Below, piece after piece: positions 55,301 to 64,000 of a stretch of DNA of 64,000 bases; the first letter of the stretch is position 1; each line of letters starts with the position of its first letter. Origin of the DNA: Sphingomonas sp. LT1P40 (lineage in GTDB: Bacteria > Pseudomonadota > Alphaproteobacteria > Sphingomonadales > Sphingomonadaceae). The position numbers and the translations under genes were made by a program. The stretch covers positions 1,116,001-1,180,000 of the forward strand of contig NZ_JAXOJT010000001.1 of the NCBI RefSeq assembly GCF_036663835.1, written 5' to 3'. Below the pieces are notes generated by a model, which worked only from the letters and a program-made list of their open reading frames with translations, had not been told where the DNA came from and did not search any database.

Positions 55301-56895
55301 GCGGCACCCGTGTAGCGCATCGCCAAGGCGAATTGCTGCGCAGACAACCGTCCCATCTGCAACGCCTCGGCCACCCCGAGCAGCACTTTGGGATCGGTCT
55401 CACCCGCGATCCGGGCGCGCCATTTGACGCTATCGACGACCAGTCCGCGCGATTCCATCAGCGATCCGGGATGCGCCAGCGCGGCCAGCGCCCAACCCTC
55501 GTTCATCGCCGCACGCTTCTCGATCAGCGCCAGCGCATAAGCCTTATCAGCTTGTGACGGATCGTCGCGGAGCACCACTTCAACGAGCGGCCCGGCGACG
55601 TTCGGGACATCTGAGGCCAGCGCTTTCTCATAATAGCGGCGCGCTGCTTTCAGGTCGGCGGGAACCTCCTTGCCCTCGGCAAAGGCAGCGGCGGCAATCG
55701 CCGCATTGTCCGCATCCTCGTCCTCGGCCAGCTTGTGATACCATTTGACCGCAGCCGGATTATCGCTCGGCTGGCCGGTGAATTCGCTCGAACTCAGCGC
55801 ACGAGCCAGCCGCTGCATGCCCCGCGCATCGCCTGCCTCTGCCGCCTTGCGATACCATTCGCGTCCGGCGCCCTCGTCGCGCGGCATGCCTTCGCCCATG
55901 CTCGCCATGTCGCCGAGTTGCACCATCGCCTCGGTCTCGTCCTCGTCAGCCGCTTTGCGATACCACAGGATCGCCTTCGGCAGGTCGCGCTCGACACCGA
56001 CGCCCTGGTGGTAGTGATAGCCGAGCATGCGCATGCCGGCCGCGTCCCCGCGATCCACCGCCAGCTTCGTGAGGTTGAACGCCCCGACAGCGTCACGCGG
56101 CCCGCCACGACCGTTCCGCAGCAACAGACTCAAATTCGACGCCGCCCAGCCCGACCCCTGTTTGACGGCCAGTGCATAGAGCCGCCGCGCCTCGACATCG
56201 TCCTTCGGCGAACCATGGCCCGCCTCGGCCATATAAGCCAATGCCGCAATCGAATCGGCGTCGCCCATCGCCATTGCGCGCGAATACCATTTCCGCGCCA
56301 ATGCATAGTCACGCGGCACCCCGTATTTTCCAAAGCGATAGATATCGCCCAGATCCTTCGCGCCGCCCCGGTTGCCCAGCCCAACGGCCCGCTCATACAT
56401 CGCAATCCCGGCCTTCAGGTCGACCGGCGTACCAGTCCCGGCCATGTAATATTCCGCCAGCCGCCCGACGATCCACGCATAGCCGCTGCGCTCGCCCGAT
56501 TTGACGATGGCAAAGGCGCGTGCGGAATCTTTGGGAACCCCCTCGCCATTTTCGTAAATGCTGGCCAGCGTGTTGAGCGCCTGCATGCTGCCGGCTGCGG
56601 CTGCCCGCTCGATATAGGGCAGTGCTTTCTTGCCCTCACCCGCCTTGGTCAGCGCACGGCCCAGATTGGCAAGCACATCACGATCGTCCGGCGCAGTCTC
56701 CAGCGCCCGGCGGCAAAGCTGGATCGCACGTTCGGCAACCATGTCATCGTAAGAGACACCGGTGGGATCATTGGGCGTCGGAAGCCGCGCTTCCTGTATG
56801 CACGCCTTGCGAAAATCGGTTTGCCGCGCCTCGGCCTGGGTCGTGACAAGTGCTGCGAACGATACACCCGCACCAAGAAGGATTCCGCGTATCAT
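52339..56895 (-). CDS. Giant secreted Sel1-repeat protein with C-terminal CHAT peptidase domain
   Basis: 1518 residues from the ATG at 56895; an earlier start at 56952 is possible but would bury the signal peptide (IRGILLGAGVSFAALVTTQAEA). Residues from about 80 to 430 and 640 to 860 hold Sel1/TPR-like repeats (for example ALARKWYSRAMAMGDADSIAAL, ILWYRKAADEDETEAMVQLG). A helical region with coiled-coil character follows at about 940-1130. The C-terminus is a CHAT caspase-like domain, with His1355 in VIHIASHFS and Cys1400 in LLALSACQTGV forming the dyad. CHAT peptidases cleave proteins on activation, often through the repeat part. Substrate and trigger are unknown. Confidence 0.87.
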   Translation of the reverse strand: MIRGILLGAGVSFAALVTTQAEARQTDFRKACIQEARLPTPNDPTGVSYDDMVAERAIQLCRRALETAPDDRDVLANLGRALTKAGEGKKALPYIERAAAAGSMQALNTLASIYENGEGVPKDSARAFAIVKSGERSGYAWIVGRLAEYYMAGTGTPVDLKAGIAMYERAVGLGNRGGAKDLGDIYRFGKYGVPRDYALARKWYSRAMAMGDADSIAALAYMAEAGHGSPKDDVEARRLYALAVKQGSGWAASNLSLLLRNGRGGPRDAVGAFNLTKLAVDRGDAAGMRMLGYHYHQGVGVERDLPKAILWYRKAADEDETEAMVQLGDMASMGEGMPRDEGAGREWYRKAAEAGDARGMQRLARALSSSEFTGQPSDNPAAVKWYHKLAEDEDADNAAIAAAAFAEGKEVPADLKAARRYYEKALASDVPNVAGPLVEVVLRDDPSQADKAYALALIEKRAAMNEGWALAALAHPGSLMESRGLVVDSVKWRARIAGETDPKVLLGVAEALQMGRLSAQQFALAMRYTGAATDPVAAKQFQIQLMLNLQLQEAALREVARYSETAEFKAMTPERRETFLKVADTPFAFNFTRTASHAPLLRQLSELGMKEAASRYAWMLLDEGKGDAKAARTWFEQGAKLGSGDAMRAIGYMHMRGFDGQKSALKAVRAWEDAYRQGESYAAYNLAVYYGGTMEFTEAELVGAPSPDPVQAFEWMQRAASASYAMQVNLARMYMAGNGTKADPKEGIRLLRYAVHCGDYSARVAMGEAYLHGVGVAKDPTMALRWFKHAAYPRFSGGAEAMVRASALGWGMTPDVKQVRYWLAEGVRRTSENAKKWTEACGAQATIACLVKQKDFTPIPIGVETPDIAPEPAFEDRAAALTKALDAAVEQGSEFAVFEGFRGLEEHYLLYNKMDLYLATKMRSLATKEAGLRVKFGGTDNYFALIEASCLWSTAATEANGGGRPEAALFFAKVAVNKLQDARKRIADLDPSIRECFIRVHQDRYRYLADIFMGMGRFAEAENVLAMLKDFETYNYTRDKRREGEAFERMPLDATQTASLAAFDNATAALHQAGSARDRLIALQAKGDLTADQQKELEVATTALGAAQSAFRTELTSLGTAVAALDSKRAPDLEAKANRVAAIQPKLITTVRRLGKDVAALHAVVLPDRIHWLLTTANYQRSIVVPVDIIALRKDVGAYRQAISDKAVFITDPASKLYKAAFEPVDRALKAAGIKQVMLSLDDALRYLPFAALHDGKDWLAKRYAFSAFRSIDEVQTGPTDAKNWRVAALGASQGGSGLSPLPAVPAELSGIVRADPAIATGVLPGVVRLDAAFDRAALGTAMAGGYRVIHIASHFSLDPGSASKSFLLLGDGKQLPLNEFISDGRFTAIDVDLLALSACQTGVPQIDQNGAEIDSSLAEMAQKAGASAVLASLWSVADESTAVLMQRFYAIQAKGATSKAEGLRQAQVALMDASGKAGGDRGEMRAPPPGSAPTGPAVTGYAHPFYWAPFVLLGNWQ

Positions 56896-56968
56896 AGATC
56901 CCGCCTCCGCCCTCTTATCCTCCAACCGGCGATGCGATGACAAGCCCGTCAATTCAGACGAAATAAGT

Positions 56969-57352
<384 letters not shown>

Positions 57353-57373
57353 GAGGCGGCGATACGATGAAAG

Positions 57374-58006
57374 TCAGGGGCGTGCAAATGCCCGTTTCGC
57401 GGCGGGCCACCAGCTCAGCCATGCCTCGGTCACCAGCAGCGGCAGCACGAAGCTGAGCCAGCCCCGCGTCGCCGCGCGCATCTCCTCACTCTCGACAAAC
57501 CCCAGCAGCATGCCGTCCCCCGCCGCCATCATCCGCACCCACACGAACGACAGTGCCAATGCCGTCCCGCGGATCACAAACGCGCGATGCACGTCGAAGC
57601 GCCGCCGCCGCGCCGCTTGCCACGCGATGACGCTGAACCCGATCCACACGACCGCGAACAGGCTCAGCGGCACCTGCGTCCCCGGCGTGGTGATCGTCAG
57701 CCCCAGATGCAGCGCTATCAGTCCCGCCACCAGCGATGCGGTCAAATACGCCCGCCCCAACCAGCGATGCACAGTCGGACGCTTGATGCGCAATGCAGCC
57801 ACGAACTGGATCGGCGCGATCAGCAGCAGCGGCACCGCCAGCGCAATATGCGAATAATACCATATGCGTCGGTTGAGCAGCGTCTCCCCGGCGGGCGCAT
57901 CGCGTTCCGAAACGAATGTTAGTGCCTCAGCCAGAAACCACGCAGCCGCGACACCGGTAACCAGCCAAAAGGCCGCCCATCCCCACGCGCGTGGGCTGGC
58001 GATCAT
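57374..58006 (-). CDS. DUF2306-like multi-pass membrane protein
   Basis: 210 residues from the ATG at 58006 ([16 protein letters not shown]). Five to six hydrophobic segments are visible, including WAAFWLVTGVAAAWFLAEAL, ALAVPLLLIAPIQFVAAL and LTASLVAGLIALHLGL. The pairs with HRWLGRAYL and FDVHRAFVIRGTALALSFVWVR fit the DUF2306 family of predicted membrane proteins. A longer frame upstream overlaps the lipoprotein gene and is not used. It overlaps that gene by 4 nt. Confidence 0.78.
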   Translation of the reverse strand: MIASPRAWGWAAFWLVTGVAAAWFLAEALTFVSERDAPAGETLLNRRIWYYSHIALAVPLLLIAPIQFVAALRIKRPTVHRWLGRAYLTASLVAGLIALHLGLTITTPGTQVPLSLFAVVWIGFSVIAWQAARRRRFDVHRAFVIRGTALALSFVWVRMMAAGDGMLLGFVESEEMRAATRGWLSFVLPLLVTEAWLSWWPAAKRAFARP

Positions 58007-58407
58007 TTCGTATCGGCACCCCGGACCCGCGCGGGCAGGCGATAACGCGCATCCTCGATCGCGACCTCGATCGCGTCCTTGTCGATGATCGACACCACCG
58101 CCTCGCGCGCGCCGTCCGCCGCCACTACACCGCGCCCGTCGGTGGTCACACGCAGCCGATGGAAGCCGCCCTGCGGATGCCGCACGGTCAGCATCAGCCC
58201 GTCCTGCGTCTGCGCGCGCTCGATCGTGCAGTCGGTGGTAAAGGTCGTCGTCCCGCCAATCGCGCACGGGATGCGACCCTCGGCCTCCGCGCGCGCGGCC
58301 TCGATCCGTGCCGTCTCGGCCCGATCAGCCTTGGTCTCGACCTTTGGTGCGCCACAGGCGGCAAGCGACAGTATCGCCAACAGCCCCGCCGCTTCAGATA
58401 TCCGCAT
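58003..58407 (-). CDS. Hypothetical lipoprotein
   Basis: 134 residues from the ATG at 58407; another ATG is 6 nt upstream. The signal peptide ends in the lipobox SLAAC with Cys18. After a charged helical linker ([19 protein letters not shown]) the mature part has [20 protein letters not shown], with two cysteines that may form a disulfide, and a beta-rich region ([19 protein letters not shown]). No family recognised. It overlaps the ilvD stop upstream by 14 nt. Confidence 0.7.
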   Translation of the reverse strand: MRISEAAGLLAILSLAACGAPKVETKADRAETARIEAARAEAEGRIPCAIGGTTTFTTDCTIERAQTQDGLMLTVRHPQGGFHRLRVTTDGRGVVAADGAREAVVSIIDKDAIEVAIEDARYRLPARVRGADTK

Positions 58408-60115
58408 AGACATGCGTTTCGGAACTTGCCCCCGGATGCGTCACCGCCCCCTGATAGGCCGGTCCGACATTTTGCGCATAGCGCCACAATGCGCCCGACT
58501 GATAGTCATTCGTGCGCGGCTGCCATTTTGCGCGGCGTTCGGCGAGCACATCATCGGCGACCAGCAGGTCGATCGTGCCGAGTTCGGCGTCGATGCGGAT
58601 CGTGTCGCCATCCTCGACCAGCGCGATCGGCCCGCCGTCCGCCGCCTCCGGCCCGACATGGCCGATGCAGAAACCCCGCGTCGCACCCGAAAACCGCCCA
58701 TCGGTGATCAGCGCGACCTTCTCGCCCATACCAAGCCCATAGAGCGCAGCGGTGGTCGACAGCATCTCGCGCATCCCCGGCCCGCCCTTCGGCCCTTCAT
58801 AGCGGATGACGATAACCTCGCCCTCGTTGATCGAGCGTGCCTCGACCGCTGCGAACGTATCTTCCTCGCAATCGAAGCAGCGCGCCGGTCCCTCGAACAC
58901 TAGTCGACTCATCCCCGCGACCTTCACGATCGCGCCATCGGGTGCGAGTGATCCACGCAAGCCCACAACACCGCCGGTCGGCGTGATCGGTGTCTTCACA
59001 TCGTAAATGACCTTCTGGTCCGGGTTCCACGTCACCGCGTCGATATTCTCGCCCAGCGTCTTGCCGGTCACGGTCAGACAATTGCCGTCGAGCAGGTCGT
59101 TCGCCAGCAGTGTCTTCATCAACATGTAAACGCCCCCCGCGTCATACATATCCTTCGCCACATACTTCCCACCGGGTTTCAAATCGGCCAGGTAAGGCGT
59201 TGATTTGAAGACTTCGGCGACATCGAACAGGTCGAACTCGATCCCCGCCTCATGCGCCATCGCGGGCAGATGCAGCGCGCCGTTGGTCGATCCACCGGTC
59301 GCCGCAACGATCCGCGCCGCGTTGACGAACGCCTCGCGCGTGCAGATGTCGCGCGGGCGGATGTTGCGCTCCAGCAATTCCATCACCTGATAGCCCGCGG
59401 CAACGGCGATTTGCTCACGGCTGCTGTACGGCGCGGGCACCATGTTGCTGTTCGGCAACGACAATCCGATCGCCTCGCCCACGCACGCCATCGTGTTCGC
59501 GGTATATTGCCCGCCGCATGCGCCATGACCGGGGCATGCGACCTTTTCCAGCGCATGGACTTCGCTGATCGGGCAATTCCCCGCCGCGAACTTGCCCACG
59601 ACCTCGAACACATCGACCACAGTGACGTCGCGGTCCTGATAGCGGCCAGGCAGGATCGACCCGCCATAGACGAAGATTGACGGGATGTTCAGCCGCAGCA
59701 TCGCCATCATCATCCCCGGCAGCGACTTGTCGCACCCGGCAAACCCGACCAGCGCGTCATAGCAATGCCCGCGCACCGACAATTCGACCGAGTCTGCAAT
59801 GACCTCGCGGCTGACCAGCGAGGATTTCATCCCCTGATGCCCCATCGCGATACCGTCTGTAACCGTGATCGTGTTAAACCGGCGCGGCATGCCGCCATTA
59901 CTTTCGACGCCCTTGCGCGCAGCGTCGGCCTGGTAATCCAGCGTCGTGTTGCATGGCGCAGAGTCGTTACCCGCACTCGCCAGCGCGACGAACGGGCGCG
60001 CGATCTCCTCTTCACTCAACCCCATCGCATAATAATAGCTGCGATGTGGGGCGCGTTCGGGGCCGACGGACACATGGCGCGACGGCAGGCGGGCTTTGTC
60101 GAAACGGTTGGTCAT
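58394..60115 (-). CDS. ilvD: Dihydroxy-acid dehydratase
   Basis: 573 residues. IlvD dehydrates 2,3-dihydroxy acids in the synthesis of isoleucine, valine and leucine, using an iron-sulfur cluster. Signatures are [37 protein letters not shown] with a cluster Cys, [21 protein letters not shown] with another, [20 protein letters not shown] and the C-terminal [20 protein letters not shown]. It is full length and heads a run with two downstream genes overlapping by a few bases. Confidence 0.97.
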   Translation of the reverse strand: MTNRFDKARLPSRHVSVGPERAPHRSYYYAMGLSEEEIARPFVALASAGNDSAPCNTTLDYQADAARKGVESNGGMPRRFNTITVTDGIAMGHQGMKSSLVSREVIADSVELSVRGHCYDALVGFAGCDKSLPGMMMAMLRLNIPSIFVYGGSILPGRYQDRDVTVVDVFEVVGKFAAGNCPISEVHALEKVACPGHGACGGQYTANTMACVGEAIGLSLPNSNMVPAPYSSREQIAVAAGYQVMELLERNIRPRDICTREAFVNAARIVAATGGSTNGALHLPAMAHEAGIEFDLFDVAEVFKSTPYLADLKPGGKYVAKDMYDAGGVYMLMKTLLANDLLDGNCLTVTGKTLGENIDAVTWNPDQKVIYDVKTPITPTGGVVGLRGSLAPDGAIVKVAGMSRLVFEGPARCFDCEEDTFAAVEARSINEGEVIVIRYEGPKGGPGMREMLSTTAALYGLGMGEKVALITDGRFSGATRGFCIGHVGPEAADGGPIALVEDGDTIRIDAELGTIDLLVADDVLAERRAKWQPRTNDYQSGALWRYAQNVGPAYQGAVTHPGASSETHVYADI

Positions 60116-60123
60116 GGAAGCGC

Positions 60124-60855
60124 CTATGTCGCCCCACGCCCCCCTTGCGCAAGGTGATCGCGCACGGCTGATACTATCTTGGCAAGTTTTTCCGCCCAGC
60201 GTGCAGCGTCGCCATCGTCGGCGATCAGATCGTTGCGGATTTCGATGCCCAGATAGGGGATTCCGTTCGCCTCGGCATGCCGGTTCATCGTCGCGTTGAG
60301 CAGCCGTCCGGAATAGGGCTCATTGTCCCCGGTCACGATGCCCGAGGCGTTGAGCAACTCGATCCCGATCCGCGCCGCCCGCGCATCGCGGTTATAGAGA
60401 ATGCCGACCTCCCACGGCCGCACCTGACCATCCGCATGTTCCAGTTGCTGCGTAAAGCTGTGGACCGACACCAGCATAGCGGGCGGTCGCGCGCGGATCG
60501 CCTCCGCGATCAGGCGATGGTACGGCGCATGAAAGCGCGCGATCCGCTCCCAGCGATCAACGCCGACATTGCCCGGAATGTGATGCCCGTCGCTCATCAG
60601 CGGGATCAGCCCCAAACTGTCCGGCTCCCGGTTCAGGTCGATCACAAGCCGCGACACGGTCGCCAGAATGGCAGAGGCGTTCTGCCGCGCGGCCAACCCC
60701 TCGGTGACCGCCGCAGCGCCGATGTCGATGGCGATATGCTTGTCGAGCAACGCTGGATTGACCTCCAGCTCGATGTCCTCCGGCACGGCATTGGACGCAT
60801 GATCGCACAGGATCAGCACATTGCCCGTACCGTCGATGACTCGTGCCACGCTCAT
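60124..60855 (-). CDS. N-formylglutamate amidohydrolase family protein
   Basis: 243 residues. The pattern [44 protein letters not shown] and [11 protein letters not shown] fits the N-formylglutamate amidohydrolase (FGase) family, which removes formate from N-formylglutamate in histidine breakdown. No hut genes are nearby, so the real substrate may be another N-acyl amino acid. The His, Asp and Glu residues seen in these motifs would bind zinc. It overlaps the crotonase-like gene by 4 nt. Confidence 0.85.
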   Translation of the reverse strand: MSVARVIDGTGNVLILCDHASNAVPEDIELEVNPALLDKHIAIDIGAAAVTEGLAARQNASAILATVSRLVIDLNREPDSLGLIPLMSDGHHIPGNVGVDRWERIARFHAPYHRLIAEAIRARPPAMLVSVHSFTQQLEHADGQVRPWEVGILYNRDARAARIGIELLNASGIVTGDNEPYSGRLLNATMNRHAEANGIPYLGIEIRNDLIADDGDAARWAEKLAKIVSAVRDHLAQGGRGAT

Positions 60856-61580
60856 CGCGCGCCACCCAGAAACGCTTCCAGCCGCTCGGCAAATGCCTCC
60901 GACGCGAACGCATCGTCGAACGTCCGGTCATGCCCTTCCGCCGCTGGATCACGCAGTACGCATTTCAGCGCGCGAACAGCCTCGGGCACATTTTCTGCGA
61001 TCCCGTGCGCCAACGCCCACGCCACGCTCAACGCATGCTCGATACGTCGCTGCGCCAGTCCAATGCGAAATGCGGCATCTGCATTCACGGGCGCGCCGCC
61101 AAACAGCATCATCGCCGCATTGGCATGTCCTATACGGGCAGCCAGTCGGGCCACATCTGCGGCAGGATATGACAGACCCAGCTTGGCCGGTGTCGTTGCG
61201 AACACCGCCTGATCCCCCGCCACGACGATATCGCACGCCAGCGTCAGCGCCACCGCCGCGCCGAAACACCCGCCATCCACCGCCGCGATCACCGGCATCG
61301 GCAGTGCCGCCACACCCTCGATCCCTGCCGCCATCGCCTCCCGAAAACGCCGTCTCATCGCCGGATCGGCGACCAGTTGGCGAAACTCGTTCAGATCAGC
61401 CCCAGCCGAGAAAATCCCGTCCATCGCCGATCGCAGGACCACCGCCCGCGCATCCGACCCCGCGATTTCTCCAGCGGCGACAGCAAGCGCCTCCCACCCC
61501 GCTATCGGAATGGCATTGCGCGCCGAACCCCTGTCGATCGTCAGGATCGCGATATGGTCTTGAAGCGCCCAGCCGATCAT
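60852..61580 (-). CDS. Crotonase-fold protein lacking both catalytic glutamates
   Basis: 242 residues from the ATG at 61580 (MIGWALQDHIAILTIDRG); a longer start at 61640 is possible. The crotonase fold is clear: the oxyanion-hole segment FSAGADLNEF and the helix GAAVALTLACDIVVAG. In enoyl-CoA hydratases two glutamates act in catalysis, in the patterns GGGCEL and PEVKLGL. Here the aligned residues are Ala (AAVAL) and Ala (TPAKLGL). So a normal hydratase reaction is unlikely; another CoA-thioester reaction, such as isomerisation or hydrolysis, is possible. It is coupled to the amidohydrolase gene. Confidence 0.82.
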   Translation of the reverse strand: MIGWALQDHIAILTIDRGSARNAIPIAGWEALAVAAGEIAGSDARAVVLRSAMDGIFSAGADLNEFRQLVADPAMRRRFREAMAAGIEGVAALPMPVIAAVDGGCFGAAVALTLACDIVVAGDQAVFATTPAKLGLSYPAADVARLAARIGHANAAMMLFGGAPVNADAAFRIGLAQRRIEHALSVAWALAHGIAENVPEAVRALKCVLRDPAAEGHDRTFDDAFASEAFAERLEAFLGGAR

Positions 61581-61701
61581 AGCTGACGGCCAAAGCGGGG
61601 ATGGCGCCCGCTCGCCTGAAGCGGCGAAAACGGGGGCCATCCACGGACGTTTCGCTCCCGGCGCATGATCCGCATGGGAAACACCGCAAGGTTCGGGCCA
61701 A

Positions 61702-61717
61702 CGGCGGAAAACCGCCG
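61702..61717. other. Short GC hairpin in spacer between ispE and the crotonase-like gene
   Basis: CGGCGG-AAAA-CCGCCG forms a perfect 6-bp stem in the 187-nt spacer downstream of ispE on the minus strand. It could be a terminator stem, but no T-run follows on either strand. Apart from this the spacer holds nothing I recognise. Confidence 0.35.
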
Positions 61718-61767
61718 ATCACGCTCATCGACGTCCGTACCGAGTCCCGAAACAGAACAAAAAACTG

Positions 61768-62598
61768 TCACGACAGCACCGTTTCGAGACACCACCATCC
61801 CGGCTGAGCGGCCCGTATGGCCATAGCCGCAACATCCCGCGTGGTCGCGTTATCGAACAATGCAAAGCATGTCGCGCCCGACCCCGACATCCGCGCCAGC
61901 CTCGCACCGCGCTGAGCCGCCAGCATTGCCAGCACCTCCCCAATCACCGGCGCAATCGCGAGCGCAGGCGGCTCAAGATCGTTGCGCCCAGCTTGCGCCA
62001 CCGCCAGCACATCGCCCTCGATCAATGGCCCACGATCCACGCCATCCCAGCCCGCAAACACCGGCCCTGTCGCGACCGCCACACCCGGATTGACCAGCAA
62101 AACGGCTGTCCCAGCCGCCCCGGCAACCGGCGTTAGCAACTCGCCCCGCCCCCGCCCGATTGCCGTTCCCCCGTACAGACACGCCGGAACATCAGACCCC
62201 AGCCCATCGGCCACCGCAAACAACCACGCATCGTCCAGCGCCACCCCATGCCAGCGCGCCAGCAACCGCAACGTCGCCGCCGCATCCGCCGATCCCCCGC
62301 CCAGCCCCGACGCCACCGGCAGCCGCTTGGTCAGCGTGATCCGCCCGGGCACCGTCAGCCCGAAAACCTCAACAAACCGCGCCGCCGCCCGCGTTACCAG
62401 ATTGTCGCCCTCGCCCGACAGCGCGCCGGCAAACGGCCCCTCGACCGCAAACCCCTCGCCCTCGTCCGACAGCGTCACCGTGTCGCCATCCGCCACGAAC
62501 GCGAACAGCGTTTCCAGTTCGTGATAGCCGTCATCCCGCCGCCGCCGCACATGCAGCGCCAGGTTCAGTTTCGCACGCGCCTGTTCGGTGACGATCAG
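61768..62598 (-). CDS. ispE: 4-diphosphocytidyl-2-C-methyl-D-erythritol kinase, apparent CTG start
   Basis: 276 residues if it begins at the CTG at 62598. IspE phosphorylates CDP-methylerythritol in the MEP isoprenoid pathway. The GHMP kinase ATP loop is LPVASGLGGGSADAAATL, and the C-terminal MSGSGATCFALF is also typical. The essential N-terminal motif ARAKLNLALHVRRRRDDGYHE requires a start upstream of the GTG at 62550. I read no ATG, GTG or TTG in frame for about 60 nt further up. The CTG forms a 4-nt CTGA overlap with the TPR gene stop, like the ATGA and GTGA junctions elsewhere here. Confidence 0.9.
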   Translation of the reverse strand: MIVTEQARAKLNLALHVRRRRDDGYHELETLFAFVADGDTVTLSDEGEGFAVEGPFAGALSGEGDNLVTRAAARFVEVFGLTVPGRITLTKRLPVASGLGGGSADAAATLRLLARWHGVALDDAWLFAVADGLGSDVPACLYGGTAIGRGRGELLTPVAGAAGTAVLLVNPGVAVATGPVFAGWDGVDRGPLIEGDVLAVAQAGRNDLEPPALAIAPVIGEVLAMLAAQRGARLARMSGSGATCFALFDNATTRDVAAMAIRAAQPGWWCLETVLS

Positions 62599-64000
62599 TT
62601 TGCCGCAACCCGTTGCGCCAGCCCATCGGCCAGCTTGCCCGACAGCCGCGTCTTCTGCTCACCCTCGGCATAGAGTGCCGCCGCGCGCCACGCATAGCGA
62701 GCCTCATACCGCCGACCCGCCCTCCAATAGGCATCGCCCAGATGTTCGTTGATCGTGGCACTACCGGGCTCGCCCTGCGCCGCCTTTTCCAGCAGCGGCA
62801 GTGCCCGGGCGACATCACCGCGCCGGAAATAGGCCCAGGCCAGCGAATCGGTGATCGCTGCATCGTCGGGCCTGAGCGCGCTCGCCCGCTCCAGCAACGC
62901 CTGCGCCGCGTCCAGATTCTCGCCACGCTCGACCTGCGCATAGCCCAGATAGTTGAGCGCGACCGGCTGTTCCGGTGCCAGTTCCACCGCCTTGAGTAAA
63001 TGCGGCAATGCCGCATCCCACTGCCCCGCCCGCTCCAGCGCGCCGCCCAGTTGCAGGTAATTGACCCAGCTCGCCCCGGCCCCCGCCTGTGTCAGCGCGT
63101 CGGCATAGACTTTCGCCGCCTCGGCCTCTCGCCCCGCCGTGTCGAGCATATCGGCATAACGCTGGCGATCCGCGACCGTCGCGTCCGGCGAACCCGCCAG
63201 CGTCGCGGCCAGTGTCAGCGCGCCCGCCGGATCGCCCTGCTTGCGCCGCAAGTCGATCCGCTCACCCAGCGCGGCGGCATAAAAGGGGCTTTCCTTCGTG
63301 ACCCCGTCCAGCACCGCCGACGCGCGGTCATATGCCTGTTCACCCGCCAATGCCGCCGCCAGCAACAGCCGCGCACGATCATCCGCCGGATCGAGCAGCA
63401 ATGCCGAGCGCGCGAGCAGGATCGACAGCGACTGCGTCTCCTGTTCGGCCAGGTCGCTCGCCAGCCGTGTCAGCGTACGGCTGACCCCGAACGCCGCGCC
63501 CGGCTTCGGTCCGCGCTTCAGGCGTTCCCGCAGCCCCGTCATCACCGGATCGTCGCCTGACAGCAGCGACAACCCGATGTTGCGCTTGCCCTTCGCCGCC
63601 AGCAAGGTTGCGGCGTTCCAGCGCAAATCGACGCTGCCCGGGTCCGCACTCACCGCCACATGCAGTGCCGATACCCCCTCGTCCGTGCGGTTCGAAGCGA
63701 TCAGCAACAGCGCACGATGCTCGGCGATATAGCGGCGACTGAGCGCACTCTCCGTGGAGGCGTCGAGCGGCGCAAACGGGTCCTCCCCGCGATCATAGGC
63801 CAGCCAGGCACGCAGGATCGGCGTCAGAAAATCGAGCGGTCCCGCACCGATCCGCCCGACCGCGTCATCCGCCGCCGTCCGATCGCGGCTGCGCAACGCA
63901 TCGGCGAACATCAGGATCGACACATCCGGCGGCGCGACCCCCGATCGCGTCAGCACCCCTGCGGCCCGTTTCGCCAGCACCAGATCGCCCGCCGCGAGCG
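62595..64000 (-). CDS. Tetratricopeptide repeat protein, N-terminus cut by window edge
   Basis: At least 467 residues; the frame stays open to the end of the window, so the start is outside. Many TPR units are visible, such as LLALDPADDRARLLLAAALAG-type helices in the middle and PVALNYLGYAQVERGENLDAAQALL, ITDSLAWAYFRRGDVARALPLLE and INEHLGDAYWRAGRRYEARYAW near the end. This layout resembles the TPR proteins of about 550 residues found next to ispE in sphingomonads. A GTG at 63980 lies in frame but is probably internal. Function unknown; a scaffold role is likely. Confidence 0.82.
   Translation of the reverse strand, partial: LAAGDLVLAKRAAGVLTRSGVAPPDVSILMFADALRSRDRTAADDAVGRIGAGPLDFLTPILRAWLAYDRGEDPFAPLDASTESALSRRYIAEHRALLLIASNRTDEGVSALHVAVSADPGSVDLRWNAATLLAAKGKRNIGLSLLSGDDPVMTGLRERLKRGPKPGAAFGVSRTLTRLASDLAEQETQSLSILLARSALLLDPADDRARLLLAAALAGEQAYDRASAVLDGVTKESPFYAAALGERIDLRRKQGDPAGALTLAATLAGSPDATVADRQRYADMLDTAGREAEAAKVYADALTQAGAGASWVNYLQLGGALERAGQWDAALPHLLKAVELAPEQPVALNYLGYAQVERGENLDAAQALLERASALRPDDAAITDSLAWAYFRRGDVARALPLLEKAAQGEPGSATINEHLGDAYWRAGRRYEARYAWRAAALYAEGEQKTRLSGKLADGLAQRVAAN

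Noticed and set aside
53572..55557. 661-residue open frame on the plus strand
   Set aside because: Antisense to the Sel1/CHAT gene and Arg/His-rich without motifs.

Overview
The window is GC-rich, densely packed chromosomal DNA from an alphaproteobacterium. Gene content and protein wording point to a sphingomonad (Sphingomonas or a close relative): the trpF-trpB-trpA-accD-folC order, an Hda-ppk-ppx block, a DUF6628-like protein, many secreted peptidases and short palindromic intergenic repeats. This assignment is inference from gene content; no rRNA is present. Nearly all of it looks like core chromosome. I see no prophage, insertion sequence, CRISPR array, tRNA or rRNA, and no gene-free stretch longer than 300 bases.

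Layout. 1-3207 (minus): a truncated M13 peptidase, a DUF2062 membrane protein, smpB and dapA. 3278-6538 (plus): lytic transglycosylase, GNAT, greB and DUF2200, each overlapping the next by 4 nt. 6561-9755 (minus): sdaA and aspS. 9857-11322 (plus): rnd and an I78 inhibitor lipoprotein. 11319-16915 (minus): a secreted protein, hda, ppk and ppx. 16979-24347 (plus): purM, purN, a YjbR-like protein, a nuclease/phosphatase, a large patatin-like protein, LapA-like, pyrF, a membrane protein and GNAT. 24422-31523 (plus): a secreted M17 peptidase, trpF, trpB, trpA, accD, folC and a DUF6628-like gene behind a Fur-box-like dyad. 31520-34473 (minus): TPR protein, AmpG-like transporter and a lone receiver. 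34579-36679 (plus): rluB-like, rsmD and a toxin-antitoxin pair with a frameshifted toxin. 36720-40433 (minus): large catalase katE, an MHS-type transporter and a small membrane protein. 40510-42795 (plus): UvrD-type helicase. 42864-43468 (minus): intact parDE-type pair. 43633-46658 (plus): zinc-ribbon protein, then CDP-alcohol transferase, inositol-1-phosphate synthase and nucleotidyltransferase. 46887-49022 (plus): trimeric autotransporter and secreted partner. 49110-51382 (minus): DUF2061 and two tandem Tat-exported ferritin-like proteins, divergent from a Crp/Fnr regulator at 51533-52321. 52339-56895 (minus): a 1518-residue secreted Sel1/CHAT protein. 56969-57352 (minus): RNase P RNA. 57374-64000 (minus): DUF2306, lipoprotein, ilvD, N-formylglutamate amidohydrolase-like, crotonase-like, ispE and a truncated TPR protein.

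The most interesting unit is 43980-46658. Three adjacent genes together supply an inositol-1-phosphate synthase, a sugar-nucleotidyltransferase-like protein that could make CDP-inositol, and a CDP-alcohol phosphotransferase. This suggests a CDP-inositol route to an inositol phosphodiester lipid or solute in a mesophile. Other points worth a look are the giant secreted CHAT protease candidate, an ispE that seems to need a CTG start, a crotonase-fold protein lacking both catalytic glutamates, a REP doublet between trpB and trpA, and two regulatory dyads.
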